Assembly (NCBI GenBank): GCA_015222065.1
Contig: JADFUQ010000475.1
Coordinates: forward strand, 1 to 7,671
Length of the DNA: 7,671 nucleotides
Direction of reading: 5' to 3'
DNA from: Bacteroidota bacterium
GTDB lineage: Bacteria > Bacteroidota > Bacteroidia > Bacteroidales > VadinHA17
Part shown: piece after piece, positions 1 to 6,232 of the stretch
Numbering within the stretch: the stretch's first letter is position 1
How the letters are laid out: every line of letters begins with the position of its first letter
The notes under the pieces: model-generated
Database searches by the model: none
Told to the model about the DNA's origin: nothing
Seen by the model: the letters and a program-made list of their open reading frames with translations, nothing else
Translations under genes and position numbers: made by a program

Positions 1-662
1 AGTTGTTTTAACCTTTCTCTATCTGTTATTTTAATCTCTTTGTTTTCTATTTCAAGCAAACCATCATTTTTTAATTTTAGAAGATTACGCGTAAGCGCCG
101 GTCTTGTGACACCAAATAAACCAGCTAATTGTTTATGCGTTTTTCCTAACTTAAAACCGGGTTTACCATTATTCTCTTTTTCTAAATTTAATATATAATT
201 TGCAAGTTTTCCTTTTATTGTTTTAATCATTAATAATTTTACTTTCTCAGTTACAATAACAAATCTATTAGAAGTTATATTCAAAAAATTGTCCAGTATT
301 TTCCTGTTTTCATTCAAAAGTCTGAGCAAATCCTCCTTATAAATAACAAGAATTTTAACGTCTGTATTGGCTATAATATTTATTAGCAGTTTGTTATTGT
401 CTGCAAATAAAAAAGCTTCAGAGAAAGTGTCCGGAGCATGAATTTCACTAACTACAATATTTTTCCCATTATAATTGCACATTTCGCCTCTAACACTACC
501 GTCAAGTAAAAGGTATAAATTTTCACATTTATCACCACTGTAGGCTATAACACTATCAGCCTCATATGATCGTATTTGATAATGAGTTGTACTTAATAGT
601 TTAAGTATTTCAGATGTTTTAAAACCTTTAAAAACAGGCGTTTTAGATATTTCAAAAAACAT
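1..662 (-). CDS. hcpR: Crp/Fnr-family transcriptional regulator, HcpR-like (3' end cut by window edge)
   Basis: Reading the minus strand from the ATG at 660-662 gives 220 uninterrupted codons that run off the left edge. Crp/Fnr proteins are usually about 220-230 residues, so only a few C-terminal residues should be missing. Residues about 10-110 have the cyclic-nucleotide-binding beta-roll pattern (YLLLDGSVRGE near 50-60), and about 112-150 form the long dimerisation helix. A helix-turn-helix follows at about 174-197 (THKQLAGLFGVTRPALTRNL), then a winged C-terminus. No FNR-type N-terminal cysteine cluster is visible, so direct iron-sulfur oxygen sensing is unlikely. The gene is divergent from hcp across a palindromic site, the typical context of HcpR. 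In Porphyromonas and Desulfovibrio, HcpR is a haem-dependent regulator that responds to nitrosative stress and controls hcp. The family call is firm; the HcpR assignment is inferred from context and from the RPxLxR recognition helix. A different Crp/Fnr subfamily remains possible. Confidence 0.82.
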   Translation of the reverse strand, partial: MFFEISKTPVFKGFKTSEILKLLSTTHYQIRSYEADSVIAYSGDKCENLYLLLDGSVRGEMCNYNGKNIVVSEIHAPDTFSEAFLFADNNKLLINIIANTDVKILVIYKEDLLRLLNENRKILDNFLNITSNRFVIVTEKVKLLMIKTIKGKLANYILNLEKENNGKPGFKLGKTHKQLAGLFGVTRPALTRNLLKLKNDGLLEIENKEIKITDRERLKQ

Positions 663-670
663 TTTTCTTT

Positions 671-678
671 CAAAGATA
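671..678 (-). promoter_or_regulatory. Predicted -7 box (TATCTTTG) of the regulator gene
   Basis: On the minus strand this is a perfect match to the Bacteroidota -7 consensus TAnnTTTG. It ends 8 nt before the regulator ATG, so by the usual spacing transcription would start only about 4 nt upstream of the start codon, giving a very short leader. No TTTG lies at normal -33 spacing; the nearest, at 693-696, is only 14 nt upstream. Confidence 0.5.
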
Positions 679-693
679 TAAAAAAAAATACAC

Positions 694-715
694 AAATGTA
701 ACTTCGGTTACATTT
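694..715. promoter_or_regulatory. Perfect palindrome, probable HcpR operator shared by divergent promoters
   Basis: The arms AAATGTAAC (694-702) and GTTACATTT (707-715) are exact reverse complements around a TTCG spacer. The core TGTAAC-N4-GTTACA has the symmetry and size of a Crp/Fnr-dimer site, but it differs from the CRP (TGTGA) and FNR (TTGAT) half-sites. It lies between the regulator and hcp. Its centre (704.5) is about 41 bp upstream of the hcp start predicted from the -7 box, the standard class II activator position. As RNA the palindrome could form a 9-bp stem with a UUCG loop, but it lies upstream of both predicted starts, so a DNA operator is more likely. Confidence 0.75.
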
Positions 716-733
716 TAATGAAACCTGCTACTA

Positions 734-741
734 TACTTTTG
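734..741 (+). promoter_or_regulatory. Predicted -7 box (TACTTTTG) of hcp
   Basis: This is a perfect TAnnTTTG match on the plus strand, 31 nt upstream of the hcp ATG. It predicts transcription from about 746 with a leader of roughly 27 nt. No TTTG is found at -33. There the 3' arm of the palindrome comes close, as expected for a promoter that depends on an activator. Confidence 0.65.
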
Positions 742-772
742 TAAATATTAAACAATTAAAAATCGGAAAGTT

Positions 773-2425
773 ATGAGTATGTTTTGTTATCAATGTCAGG
801 AAACAGCCAAAGGAACAGGTTGTGCAGTAGCCGGTGTTTGCGGCAAAAAAGAAGATTTAGCTAACATGCAAGACCTTTTAATTTTTGTATTAAAAGGAAT
901 TTCAATTTACAGTACTAATGCTCGGGAATTGGGAATTGAGAATGAGAAAGCAAATAAATTTGTTTTCGATAGTTTATTTATGACTATTACAAATGCCAAT
1001 TTTGATAACGAGCGTTTTATTGAAAGTATCAGAGAAGGTTTGAAACTTCGCGAGGAAATAAAAGATGCTTTTATCAAAGCCGGCGGTTCGATTCCTGAAA
1101 ATATACATGAATCGGCAATATGGACAGGCAATACAGTTGAGGAATTCGAAGCAAAGAATGGTTCGATAGGGGTTTTAGCTACCGAAAATGAAGATATCAG
1201 GAGCTTACGTGCGTTGGTTATTTACGGATTGAAAGGTTTAGCTGCCTATACCGAGCACGCATTTAATCTGGGATTTGAAGATAAGACACTTTATGTTTTT
1301 ATGCAGAAAGCTTTAGCTGATACTACCAACGATAGCTTAAATGCAGATGATCTGGTTGCCTTAGTTCTTGAGACCGGTAAGTATGGTGTTGATGGTATGG
1401 CATTATTAGATAAAGCTAATACAGAATCTTATGGTAATCCTGAAATTACAAAGGTTAATATTGGTGTTGGCAAAAAGCCCGGTATTTTGATAAGCGGACA
1501 TGACTTGAAAGACATGGAAGATTTACTTATTCAGACAGAAGGAACCGGAGTTGATGTATATACACACAGTGAGATGTTACCGGCAAATTATTATCCTTCT
1601 TTTAAGAAGTACTCTCACTTTGTTGGTAATTATGGAAATGCCTGGTGGCAGCAGAAAGAAGAATTCGAAAGTTTTAATGGCCCAATTCTTTTCACAACTA
1701 ACTGTCTTGTACCTCCTTCAAAGAAGGCAAAATATGCCGACAAAGTATTTACTACAGGTGCTACAGGCTATCCCGGATTTAAACATATTCCAAACAGGAA
1801 AAAAGGTGGACGTAAAGACTTTTCTGAAATTATTGAATTAGCAAAAACATGTGAGCTACCTGTTGAAATTGAAAAAGGTGAAATTATGGGTGGTTTTGCT
1901 CATAATCAGGTAATTCAACTTGCTGATAAAATTGTTAATGCAGTTAAAACCGGAGCAATAAAAAAATTCTTTGTGATGGCAGGTTGCGATGGCCGCCATA
2001 AAACAAGAAGTTATTATACAGAATTTGCTGAGCAACTTCCAAAAGACACAGTAATTTTAACCGCCGGATGCGCAAAATATCGTTACAATAAACTTAACCT
2101 CGGAGATATTAATGGTATTCCACGTGTATTGGATGCTGGACAGTGTAACGATAGTTACTCACTGGTAGTAATAGCATTGAAACTAAAAGAGATATTTGAG
2201 TTGAATGATATCAATGAATTACCAATTGCTTTTAACATTGCCTGGTATGAACAAAAAGCAGTAATTGTATTACTCGCTCTCTTATACCTTGGAGTAAAAA
2301 ACATACATCTTGGTCCAACATTACCAGCATTTTTATCACCTAATGTGGCTAATGTTTTAATTGAAAAATTTGGTATTAGTGGTATTGGTACAGTAGAAGA
2401 AGATATTGAAATGTTTATGAAATAA
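773..2425 (+). CDS. hcp: Hybrid cluster protein (hydroxylamine/NO reductase), class I
   Basis: This is a cytoplasmic iron-sulfur enzyme that reduces NO (to N2O) and, in vitro, hydroxylamine to ammonia; it serves in nitrosative-stress defence. Its 550 residues match the usual length. The N-terminal ligands C5, C8, C17 and C23 have the C-x2-C-x8-C-x5-C spacing of class I (anaerobe) proteins, which bind a [4Fe-4S] cluster. The hybrid-cluster ligands are all present: H243, E267, C311, C405 (persulfide position), C433, C458 and E493. Each is exactly one residue below the Desulfovibrio vulgaris numbering, so the protein is collinear and apparently intact. No hcr reductase gene is next to it, as is usual for class I, so the electron donor is unknown. 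The start at 773 is the first ATG. An in-frame ATG at 779 would give the MFCYQCQET start typical of the family and lies 8 nt after GGAAAG (765-770), so the true start is ambiguous by two codons. The gene is probably activated through the upstream palindrome. Confidence 0.97.
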   Translation: MSMFCYQCQETAKGTGCAVAGVCGKKEDLANMQDLLIFVLKGISIYSTNARELGIENEKANKFVFDSLFMTITNANFDNERFIESIREGLKLREEIKDAFIKAGGSIPENIHESAIWTGNTVEEFEAKNGSIGVLATENEDIRSLRALVIYGLKGLAAYTEHAFNLGFEDKTLYVFMQKALADTTNDSLNADDLVALVLETGKYGVDGMALLDKANTESYGNPEITKVNIGVGKKPGILISGHDLKDMEDLLIQTEGTGVDVYTHSEMLPANYYPSFKKYSHFVGNYGNAWWQQKEEFESFNGPILFTTNCLVPPSKKAKYADKVFTTGATGYPGFKHIPNRKKGGRKDFSEIIELAKTCELPVEIEKGEIMGGFAHNQVIQLADKIVNAVKTGAIKKFFVMAGCDGRHKTRSYYTEFAEQLPKDTVILTAGCAKYRYNKLNLGDINGIPRVLDAGQCNDSYSLVVIALKLKEIFELNDINELPIAFNIAWYEQKAVIVLLALLYLGVKNIHLGPTLPAFLSPNVANVLIEKFGISGIGTVEEDIEMFMK

Positions 2426-2450
2426 TAAATTGTCTGTAACTAATCAGTAC

Positions 2451-2574
2451 TTAAAGTGAACTAAAGTTGAGAAGAAGTTTAAAGTGAGCTAAAGTTGAGA
2501 AGAGAAGAAGTTATAACTTTAGGCACTTTAGACACTTTAGTCACTTCTTCTTTTAGTCACTTCTTTATTTAGTC
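2451..2574. repeat. Inverted array of ACTTTAG-type short repeats between convergent genes
   Basis: The left half has two direct copies of TTAAAGTGARCTAAAGTTGAG followed by a GAAGAAG-type tail (2451-2477 and 2479-2510). The right half has the opposite polarity: three 9-nt units ACTTTAGGC, ACTTTAGAC and ACTTTAGTC (2516-2542), then two 16-nt units (2543-2558 and 2559-2574). Each 16-nt unit is the same 9-mer with 7 nt inserted after ACTT. The halves can pair: CTAAAGTT (2489-2496) with AACTTTAG (2515-2522), extended after a small internal loop by AAAGTG (2481-2486) with CACTTT (2524-2529). The tract fills the space between the 3' ends of hcp and the DUF5916 gene, so it may act as a bidirectional terminator, but there is no GC-rich stem with a T-tract to prove this. 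Confidence 0.75.
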
Positions 2575-2610
2575 ATTCCAAACTTAAGGCACTGAATAGT
2601 TACAATTGCC

Positions 2611-4656
2611 TTATCTTGTAATACTGATTGGGTAGGTTAATTTCAGAAAAATAATATCTGAATTCTGGTAAATATTGTCCGGCACCAATTTTATTTCATT
2701 ACGTGTATATATCAAGTAAACAGCTCCGAATGGTGGTTTAAACCTCCATCCGAACAATCCGTAAATATATAATCTGTTTTTATTTGTATTGTTTTGTGTA
2801 AATACTTTTATCCAAATATCATTTGTGAAGTTATAGTTAAGCGAAATGATATTAATGAATGCTGACTGGTTTGTAGTATCAGGCGAGAATTTTAAATAAT
2901 TAGCACTGTATTCAAATGCCAGTTTCTTCGAAAATTTCATACGTGCACTACCGGATGCCAATAAAAAATCCCTGTCGAAATTCCTGCCAAAAGTGTAAGA
3001 TGCCTGGGCTGAACTCCATTCATCGGTATTATAACCCAGGGTCAAGGTGTGTTTATGGTTATAGTATTTCTTATCGAAGAGCTTGAATTCATTGTTGTAA
3101 GTGTATTTCAGACTAATACGGTTTTGAAAGTAAAATTTCACCATGTCGTTAAAATACCAACTCTTAAGTGTACCGGTGTGGCTCCAGAAGAGATTGTTAA
3201 TTGACAACACCTCTATATAGTTAAAGATATTGTTTTGTAACCACCATGTGTACTCAAGGTCACTATCAATTTCTCTGCGGTCGTCATCCCTTACAAAGCC
3301 TGTTTGATTCATATTGTCCATAAAATTCTCACCAATATTTGTATAACGGAAGTGAAAATGGTAAACATTACTTTCGTTGGCAAATCGCATAAACCATGCA
3401 CTATTTGTTTTCAAATCACCTGGCCAGCTACCGACAAGCTGTCCGGTTAGTTTCCATGTTTCTCCAAGATTTAAAGTATAATCGGCACTAAAGGAACGTG
3501 CATATCCGCCATCCCACGATTTATCTACTAAAGTTAGTCCTATAGTAGAGGATTTCAGAATGTCTTTTTTAACCCTGGCAGCAGTGAAGAATGCACCTGG
3601 CTGATCTTCATCAGTAATTTCCGGACTATGGGCTGCAAGTACATTGAAACCATAATCACCGATTTTCCCGGTAACTTTGCCACCCCAATCAATATCGCCA
3701 ATCCGGCGGGAATAGAAAGTTTTTATCCTGGTTCTGTACATTTCATTTCCTTCCTGGAAAAACAATCGCTTTTCAGGATAGCTCAATTCATATCTTGAAA
3801 GATTGATTTGTTCCTCATCTGCTTCAACAGTGGCAAAATCGGGATTGTAAGTTGCATTTGCTGATATATTGGATGAGAACTGCCATTGAAGATCACCACC
3901 AACATCCGGAATTACCTCATTGTACTTACCCGAAAAGTCACTGTTTTCATACCTTACTGTGGAATAGGGAAACAGGGTTATATTGCTTCTTGCTCCCGGT
4001 GTCTCTATTCCGGTCAATATCCCGCTCTGCGAAACCCTGAAGTCTTTGTTCATTTCTCCCGACCAGTATGAAGTTTCTGAATTTGACCGTATGATCCTTC
4101 CAAAATTAATACCCCATTGTTGAAGGTTTTTTCGGTATTTCAGACTTTTAAACGGGATAGCCATTTCAACTACCCAACCCCATGAGAATATCTTAACTGC
4201 ACTTTGCCATTCAGTATCCCAGTTTAAATCCATGTTTCTTCCATCATCAGTAAACTTCAGATCGGTTTGTGAACCAAGAGGGTTAACGGCAAAACCATAT
4301 GCACTGGTATTATCGTTATAGGTATCAAGCATTACTAAAACCAGATCATCACTTTTTTCAAGCTGATCACGTGACTGGATCTTTGCCACAATTTCATCAG
4401 AAGGTTGATAACATTTCCAAAAAATATAAATACTCAGACTGTCGTATCCAAAATAAACAACCGTTCTGCGGGAAGCAGCTATTCCCTTTTGAGGTTCAAG
4501 CTGAATAAAATAGGTTGCGCTATCTGAAAAGTTGTGAGTATCAATTATTCCATCTATAAGAATCGGAGATTTAACCCTGAAAGCAGTAACTTTCTTTTGA
4601 GCGTAACCACTTGTAAGTGAAAAAAACAATATGATAACCGGCAATACTCTTATCAT
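2611..4656 (-). CDS. Secreted CBM9-like/DUF5916 outer-membrane beta-barrel protein
   Basis: The 681 residues begin with a clear signal peptide: R3, a hydrophobic run at 4-14, and probable cleavage after A19 in GYA|QKK. Residues about 28-200 resemble the CBM9-like beta-sandwich found in this family (ILIDGIID near 32-39; DDLVLVMLDTYNDN near 103-116). From about 225 onward comes the DUF5916 region, with the hallmark NPDFATVEADEEQINLSR (271-288) and YPEKRLFFQEGNE (293-305). After that, alternating aromatic/polar strands continue to the C-terminus, as in an outer-membrane beta-barrel. Family members are common in Bacteroidota and of unknown function; carbohydrate binding is inferred from fold similarity only. 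The length is somewhat short for the family, but no truncation is evident. It starts 115 nt downstream of the flavoprotein gene on the same strand, too far to assume one operon. A TA-N3-TTTG stretch just upstream is an imperfect -7 box. Confidence 0.88.
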   Translation of the reverse strand: MIRVLPVIILFFSLTSGYAQKKVTAFRVKSPILIDGIIDTHNFSDSATYFIQLEPQKGIAASRRTVVYFGYDSLSIYIFWKCYQPSDEIVAKIQSRDQLEKSDDLVLVMLDTYNDNTSAYGFAVNPLGSQTDLKFTDDGRNMDLNWDTEWQSAVKIFSWGWVVEMAIPFKSLKYRKNLQQWGINFGRIIRSNSETSYWSGEMNKDFRVSQSGILTGIETPGARSNITLFPYSTVRYENSDFSGKYNEVIPDVGGDLQWQFSSNISANATYNPDFATVEADEEQINLSRYELSYPEKRLFFQEGNEMYRTRIKTFYSRRIGDIDWGGKVTGKIGDYGFNVLAAHSPEITDEDQPGAFFTAARVKKDILKSSTIGLTLVDKSWDGGYARSFSADYTLNLGETWKLTGQLVGSWPGDLKTNSAWFMRFANESNVYHFHFRYTNIGENFMDNMNQTGFVRDDDRREIDSDLEYTWWLQNNIFNYIEVLSINNLFWSHTGTLKSWYFNDMVKFYFQNRISLKYTYNNEFKLFDKKYYNHKHTLTLGYNTDEWSSAQASYTFGRNFDRDFLLASGSARMKFSKKLAFEYSANYLKFSPDTTNQSAFINIISLNYNFTNDIWIKVFTQNNTNKNRLYIYGLFGWRFKPPFGAVYLIYTRNEIKLVPDNIYQNSDIIFLKLTYPISITR

Positions 4657-4695
4657 TTAAACAAAACAAAGTTTATAAAAAATACCTGCTATAAC

Positions 4696-4734
4696 ATATT
4701 TTTCAGAATTCAATTTTTTTGAAGAGAAAAATAT
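4696..4734. other. AT-rich inverted repeat between the flavoprotein and DUF5916 genes
   Basis: ATATTTTTC (4696-4704) and GAAAAATAT (4726-4734) are perfect 9-bp inverted arms. Inside the loop, TTCAA (4709-4713) can pair with TTGAA (4719-4723). It lies in the 115-nt gap downstream of the flavoprotein stop and upstream of the DUF5916 start, so it could be a weak terminator or leader hairpin. It has few GC pairs and no T-tract follows on the transcribed strand. In such AT-rich DNA, chance is a serious alternative. Confidence 0.3.
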
Positions 4735-4771
4735 TATTCTGAAAATCCTTAAAGGTAATTTTTTTGCCTTT

Positions 4772-5866
4772 TTAAATTGCCATTTTATACATATTTGATT
4801 TATACTCAAAAATCAGGTCATTTATTGTCTCTTTTACTGTTTGAATTTTGGTTGCCTTGTATGCATTGGAACCTGCAAATGAGAATCCTTCTGACATATT
4901 GCCTCTTGCTGAATTGAACAGGGCTTCGGCAATACAATACTTGACTTCTTTGAAATTACAGGTTTTAAGACATTTCCATGGACATTTTACCGGTTTAGCG
5001 TATCCGTTTTGAATCTTTTTCACGAAATCGTTTAAAACGACCCTGCCGGGCAGACCAACAGGACTATCAATAATTGTTATATCTTCCTTTCTGCATTTTA
5101 AATAACTTTCCTTATACTCCATTGAGGCATCACATTCATAGGTGGTTACAAATCTGGTTCCTATCTTTACTGCTTTTGCTCCAAATTGCATAATTTTATA
5201 CATATCTTTTCCGTTGTATATTCCCCCTGCAGCAATTACCGGGATTTTTATACCAAATCTTTGTTCAAAAGGCACCATTTCTGATACGGTTTCTGAGATC
5301 AGGTTTGGTAGACTGAATTTTTGATTTTCCAAATCATCTTTCTTGAATCCCAGGTGTCCCCCTGCAAGAGGACCTTCTACAACAACAGCATCAGGTACAT
5401 AATTGTATTTGTTTGCCCAGTATTGGAAAATTAATTTTGCTGCCTTTGCAGATGATACCTTAGGAACGAATTTTGTTTTACTGTTTTCTAATAGTGAGTC
5501 AGGTATTGAGGAAGGTTTTCTTAAGAATAAGCCGGCTCCGATAAATACTATATCAATTTTTTCCTCCAGTGAAATTCTAAGCATATCTTCATAATCTGTT
5601 ACAGCTAACATGATATTTACACCTAAAACACCGTCAGTTAACGATTTTGCTTTCCTGATTTCTCTCCTTAAGGCAGATTTGTTTGCTTCACGAAAGTTTT
5701 TTTCATAGCCGGGTTCAGTCATACCAATAGCTACTGCTGAAATAACGCCAACACCTCCTTCGTTAGCAACAGCCGATGCAAGTCCGGAAAGTGATATAGC
5801 AACACCCATACCTCCTTGTATAATTGGTAATTTAATGTGAAGATCTCCGATTTGTAATGATTCCAT
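4772..5866 (-). CDS. Nitronate monooxygenase / 2-nitropropane dioxygenase-family FMN protein
   Basis: This is a 364-residue TIM-barrel flavoprotein. PIIQGGMG (14-21) opens the barrel at the FMN site. GPLAGGHLG (165-173) carries H171 at the position of the catalytic histidine of nitronate monooxygenases. AAGGI (212-216) and KIGTRF (234-239) are the phosphate-binding turns. The family oxidises alkyl nitronates (for example propionate-3-nitronate) using FMN and O2, but it also includes FabK-type enoyl-ACP reductases and many members of unknown substrate; in an anaerobe the O2-dependent reaction is doubtful. The C-terminal part contains a cysteine cluster, C295-x3-C299-x3-C303-x7-C311, and then an AGSNAY stretch (331-336) seen in longer clostridial and Bacteroidota relatives. 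The ATG at 5864-5866 is supported by AGAGG (5871-5875) four bases upstream. The gene stands alone: 344 nt of mostly repeat DNA separate it from the radical SAM gene behind it. Confidence 0.9.
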   Translation of the reverse strand: MESLQIGDLHIKLPIIQGGMGVAISLSGLASAVANEGGVGVISAVAIGMTEPGYEKNFREANKSALRREIRKAKSLTDGVLGVNIMLAVTDYEDMLRISLEEKIDIVFIGAGLFLRKPSSIPDSLLENSKTKFVPKVSSAKAAKLIFQYWANKYNYVPDAVVVEGPLAGGHLGFKKDDLENQKFSLPNLISETVSEMVPFEQRFGIKIPVIAAGGIYNGKDMYKIMQFGAKAVKIGTRFVTTYECDASMEYKESYLKCRKEDITIIDSPVGLPGRVVLNDFVKKIQNGYAKPVKCPWKCLKTCNFKEVKYCIAEALFNSARGNMSEGFSFAGSNAYKATKIQTVKETINDLIFEYKSNMYKMAI

Positions 5867-5918
5867 AATACCTCTATTTATTATTTTTCTGTTTTTAAAT
5901 ATTATACTTAGTTATATT

Positions 5919-5966
5919 GAAATACTGGAATACTGAAATGATGGAATATTGGAATGTTGGAATATT
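5919..5966. repeat. Six tandem 8-nt units, GGAATATT type
   Basis: The units read GAAATACT, GGAATACT, GAAATGAT, GGAATATT, GGAATGTT and GGAATATT with no gaps, followed by a degenerate GGGGAATCC. Together with the next entries this accounts for most of the 344-nt gap upstream of the flavoprotein gene. The array starts about 52 nt before that gene's ATG, so it probably lies in or next to its promoter; no TAnnTTTG box is seen there. Reading from 5967 rightward the units appear in the opposite orientation. Confidence 0.85.
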
Positions 5967-5982
5967 GGGGAATCCAGCATTT

Positions 5983-6013
5983 CATTATTCCATTGCCCAT
6001 TATTCCATTATTA
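5983..6013. repeat. 8-nt units, CATTATTC type (opposite orientation)
   Basis: The units CATTATTC, CATTGCC (one base short), CATTATTC and CATTATTA run in tandem. They resemble the reverse complement of the GGAATATT-type array that ends 16 nt to the left, so the two tracts form a loose inverted repeat. Confidence 0.75.
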
Positions 6014-6022
6014 CAATGTCAG

Positions 6023-6043
6023 ATGTTATACGTTAAATGTTAA
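6023..6043. repeat. Three tandem 7-nt units, AYGTTAW type
   Basis: ATGTTAT, ACGTTAA and ATGTTAA are contiguous. This is a different unit from the 8-nt arrays on either side. The tract is short and could be coincidental. The rest of 6044-6143 shows no feature I can name beyond a pyrimidine-rich stretch. Confidence 0.4.
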
Positions 6044-6143
6044 TGCATGTATAGAACTTTTTGATCTCTGCTCTTCACACTGCAACGCAATTCCTTAAAT
6101 CTTTTTCTTCCACTCTTCGACTTCTTAACTCTTCCTTTCTTCC

Positions 6144-6232
6144 CATTATTTCATCCTTCCATCATTCCATTTTTCCAGTCTTCTTTTCTTCCCATTCTTC
6201 CATAATTCCATTATTCCATCATTCCAGTCTTA
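6144..6232. repeat. Eleven 8-nt units, CATTATTC type, running into a coding region
   Basis: Six contiguous 8-nt units (6144-6191), one extra C, then five more (6193-6232) follow the pattern CATNATTC with variants. Within it a 24-nt block recurs with three mismatches (6159-6182 and 6208-6231); each copy ends in TTCCAGTCTT. The rightmost 22 bases (6211-6232) are the end of the radical SAM gene, so the array supplies that gene's stop codon and last residues. Confidence 0.85.

Noticed and set aside
907..1131. Minus-strand 74-codon frame inside hcp
   Set aside because: It is antisense to conserved hcp codons and shows no recognisable protein features.
1551..1841. Plus-strand 96-codon frame inside hcp
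   Set aside because: It is an alternative frame of a fully conserved gene, with no family resemblance and no ribosome-binding signal.
3852..4508. Several plus-strand frames of 61-69 codons
   Set aside because: They mirror the DUF5916 coding sequence on the other strand, and their translations look non-biological.
4751..4771. Rho-independent terminator after the nitronate monooxygenase-like gene
   Set aside because: Only a 5-bp AAAGG/CCTTT stem with an 11-nt loop, and no T-tract on the transcribed strand.
4772..5866. Naming the flavoprotein fabK
   Set aside because: FabK belongs to the same superfamily, but the cysteine-rich C-terminal region and isolation from fatty-acid synthesis genes do not support it.
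5919..6232. CRISPR array
   Set aside because: Units are 8 nt, contiguous and variable, with no unique spacers and a change of polarity.
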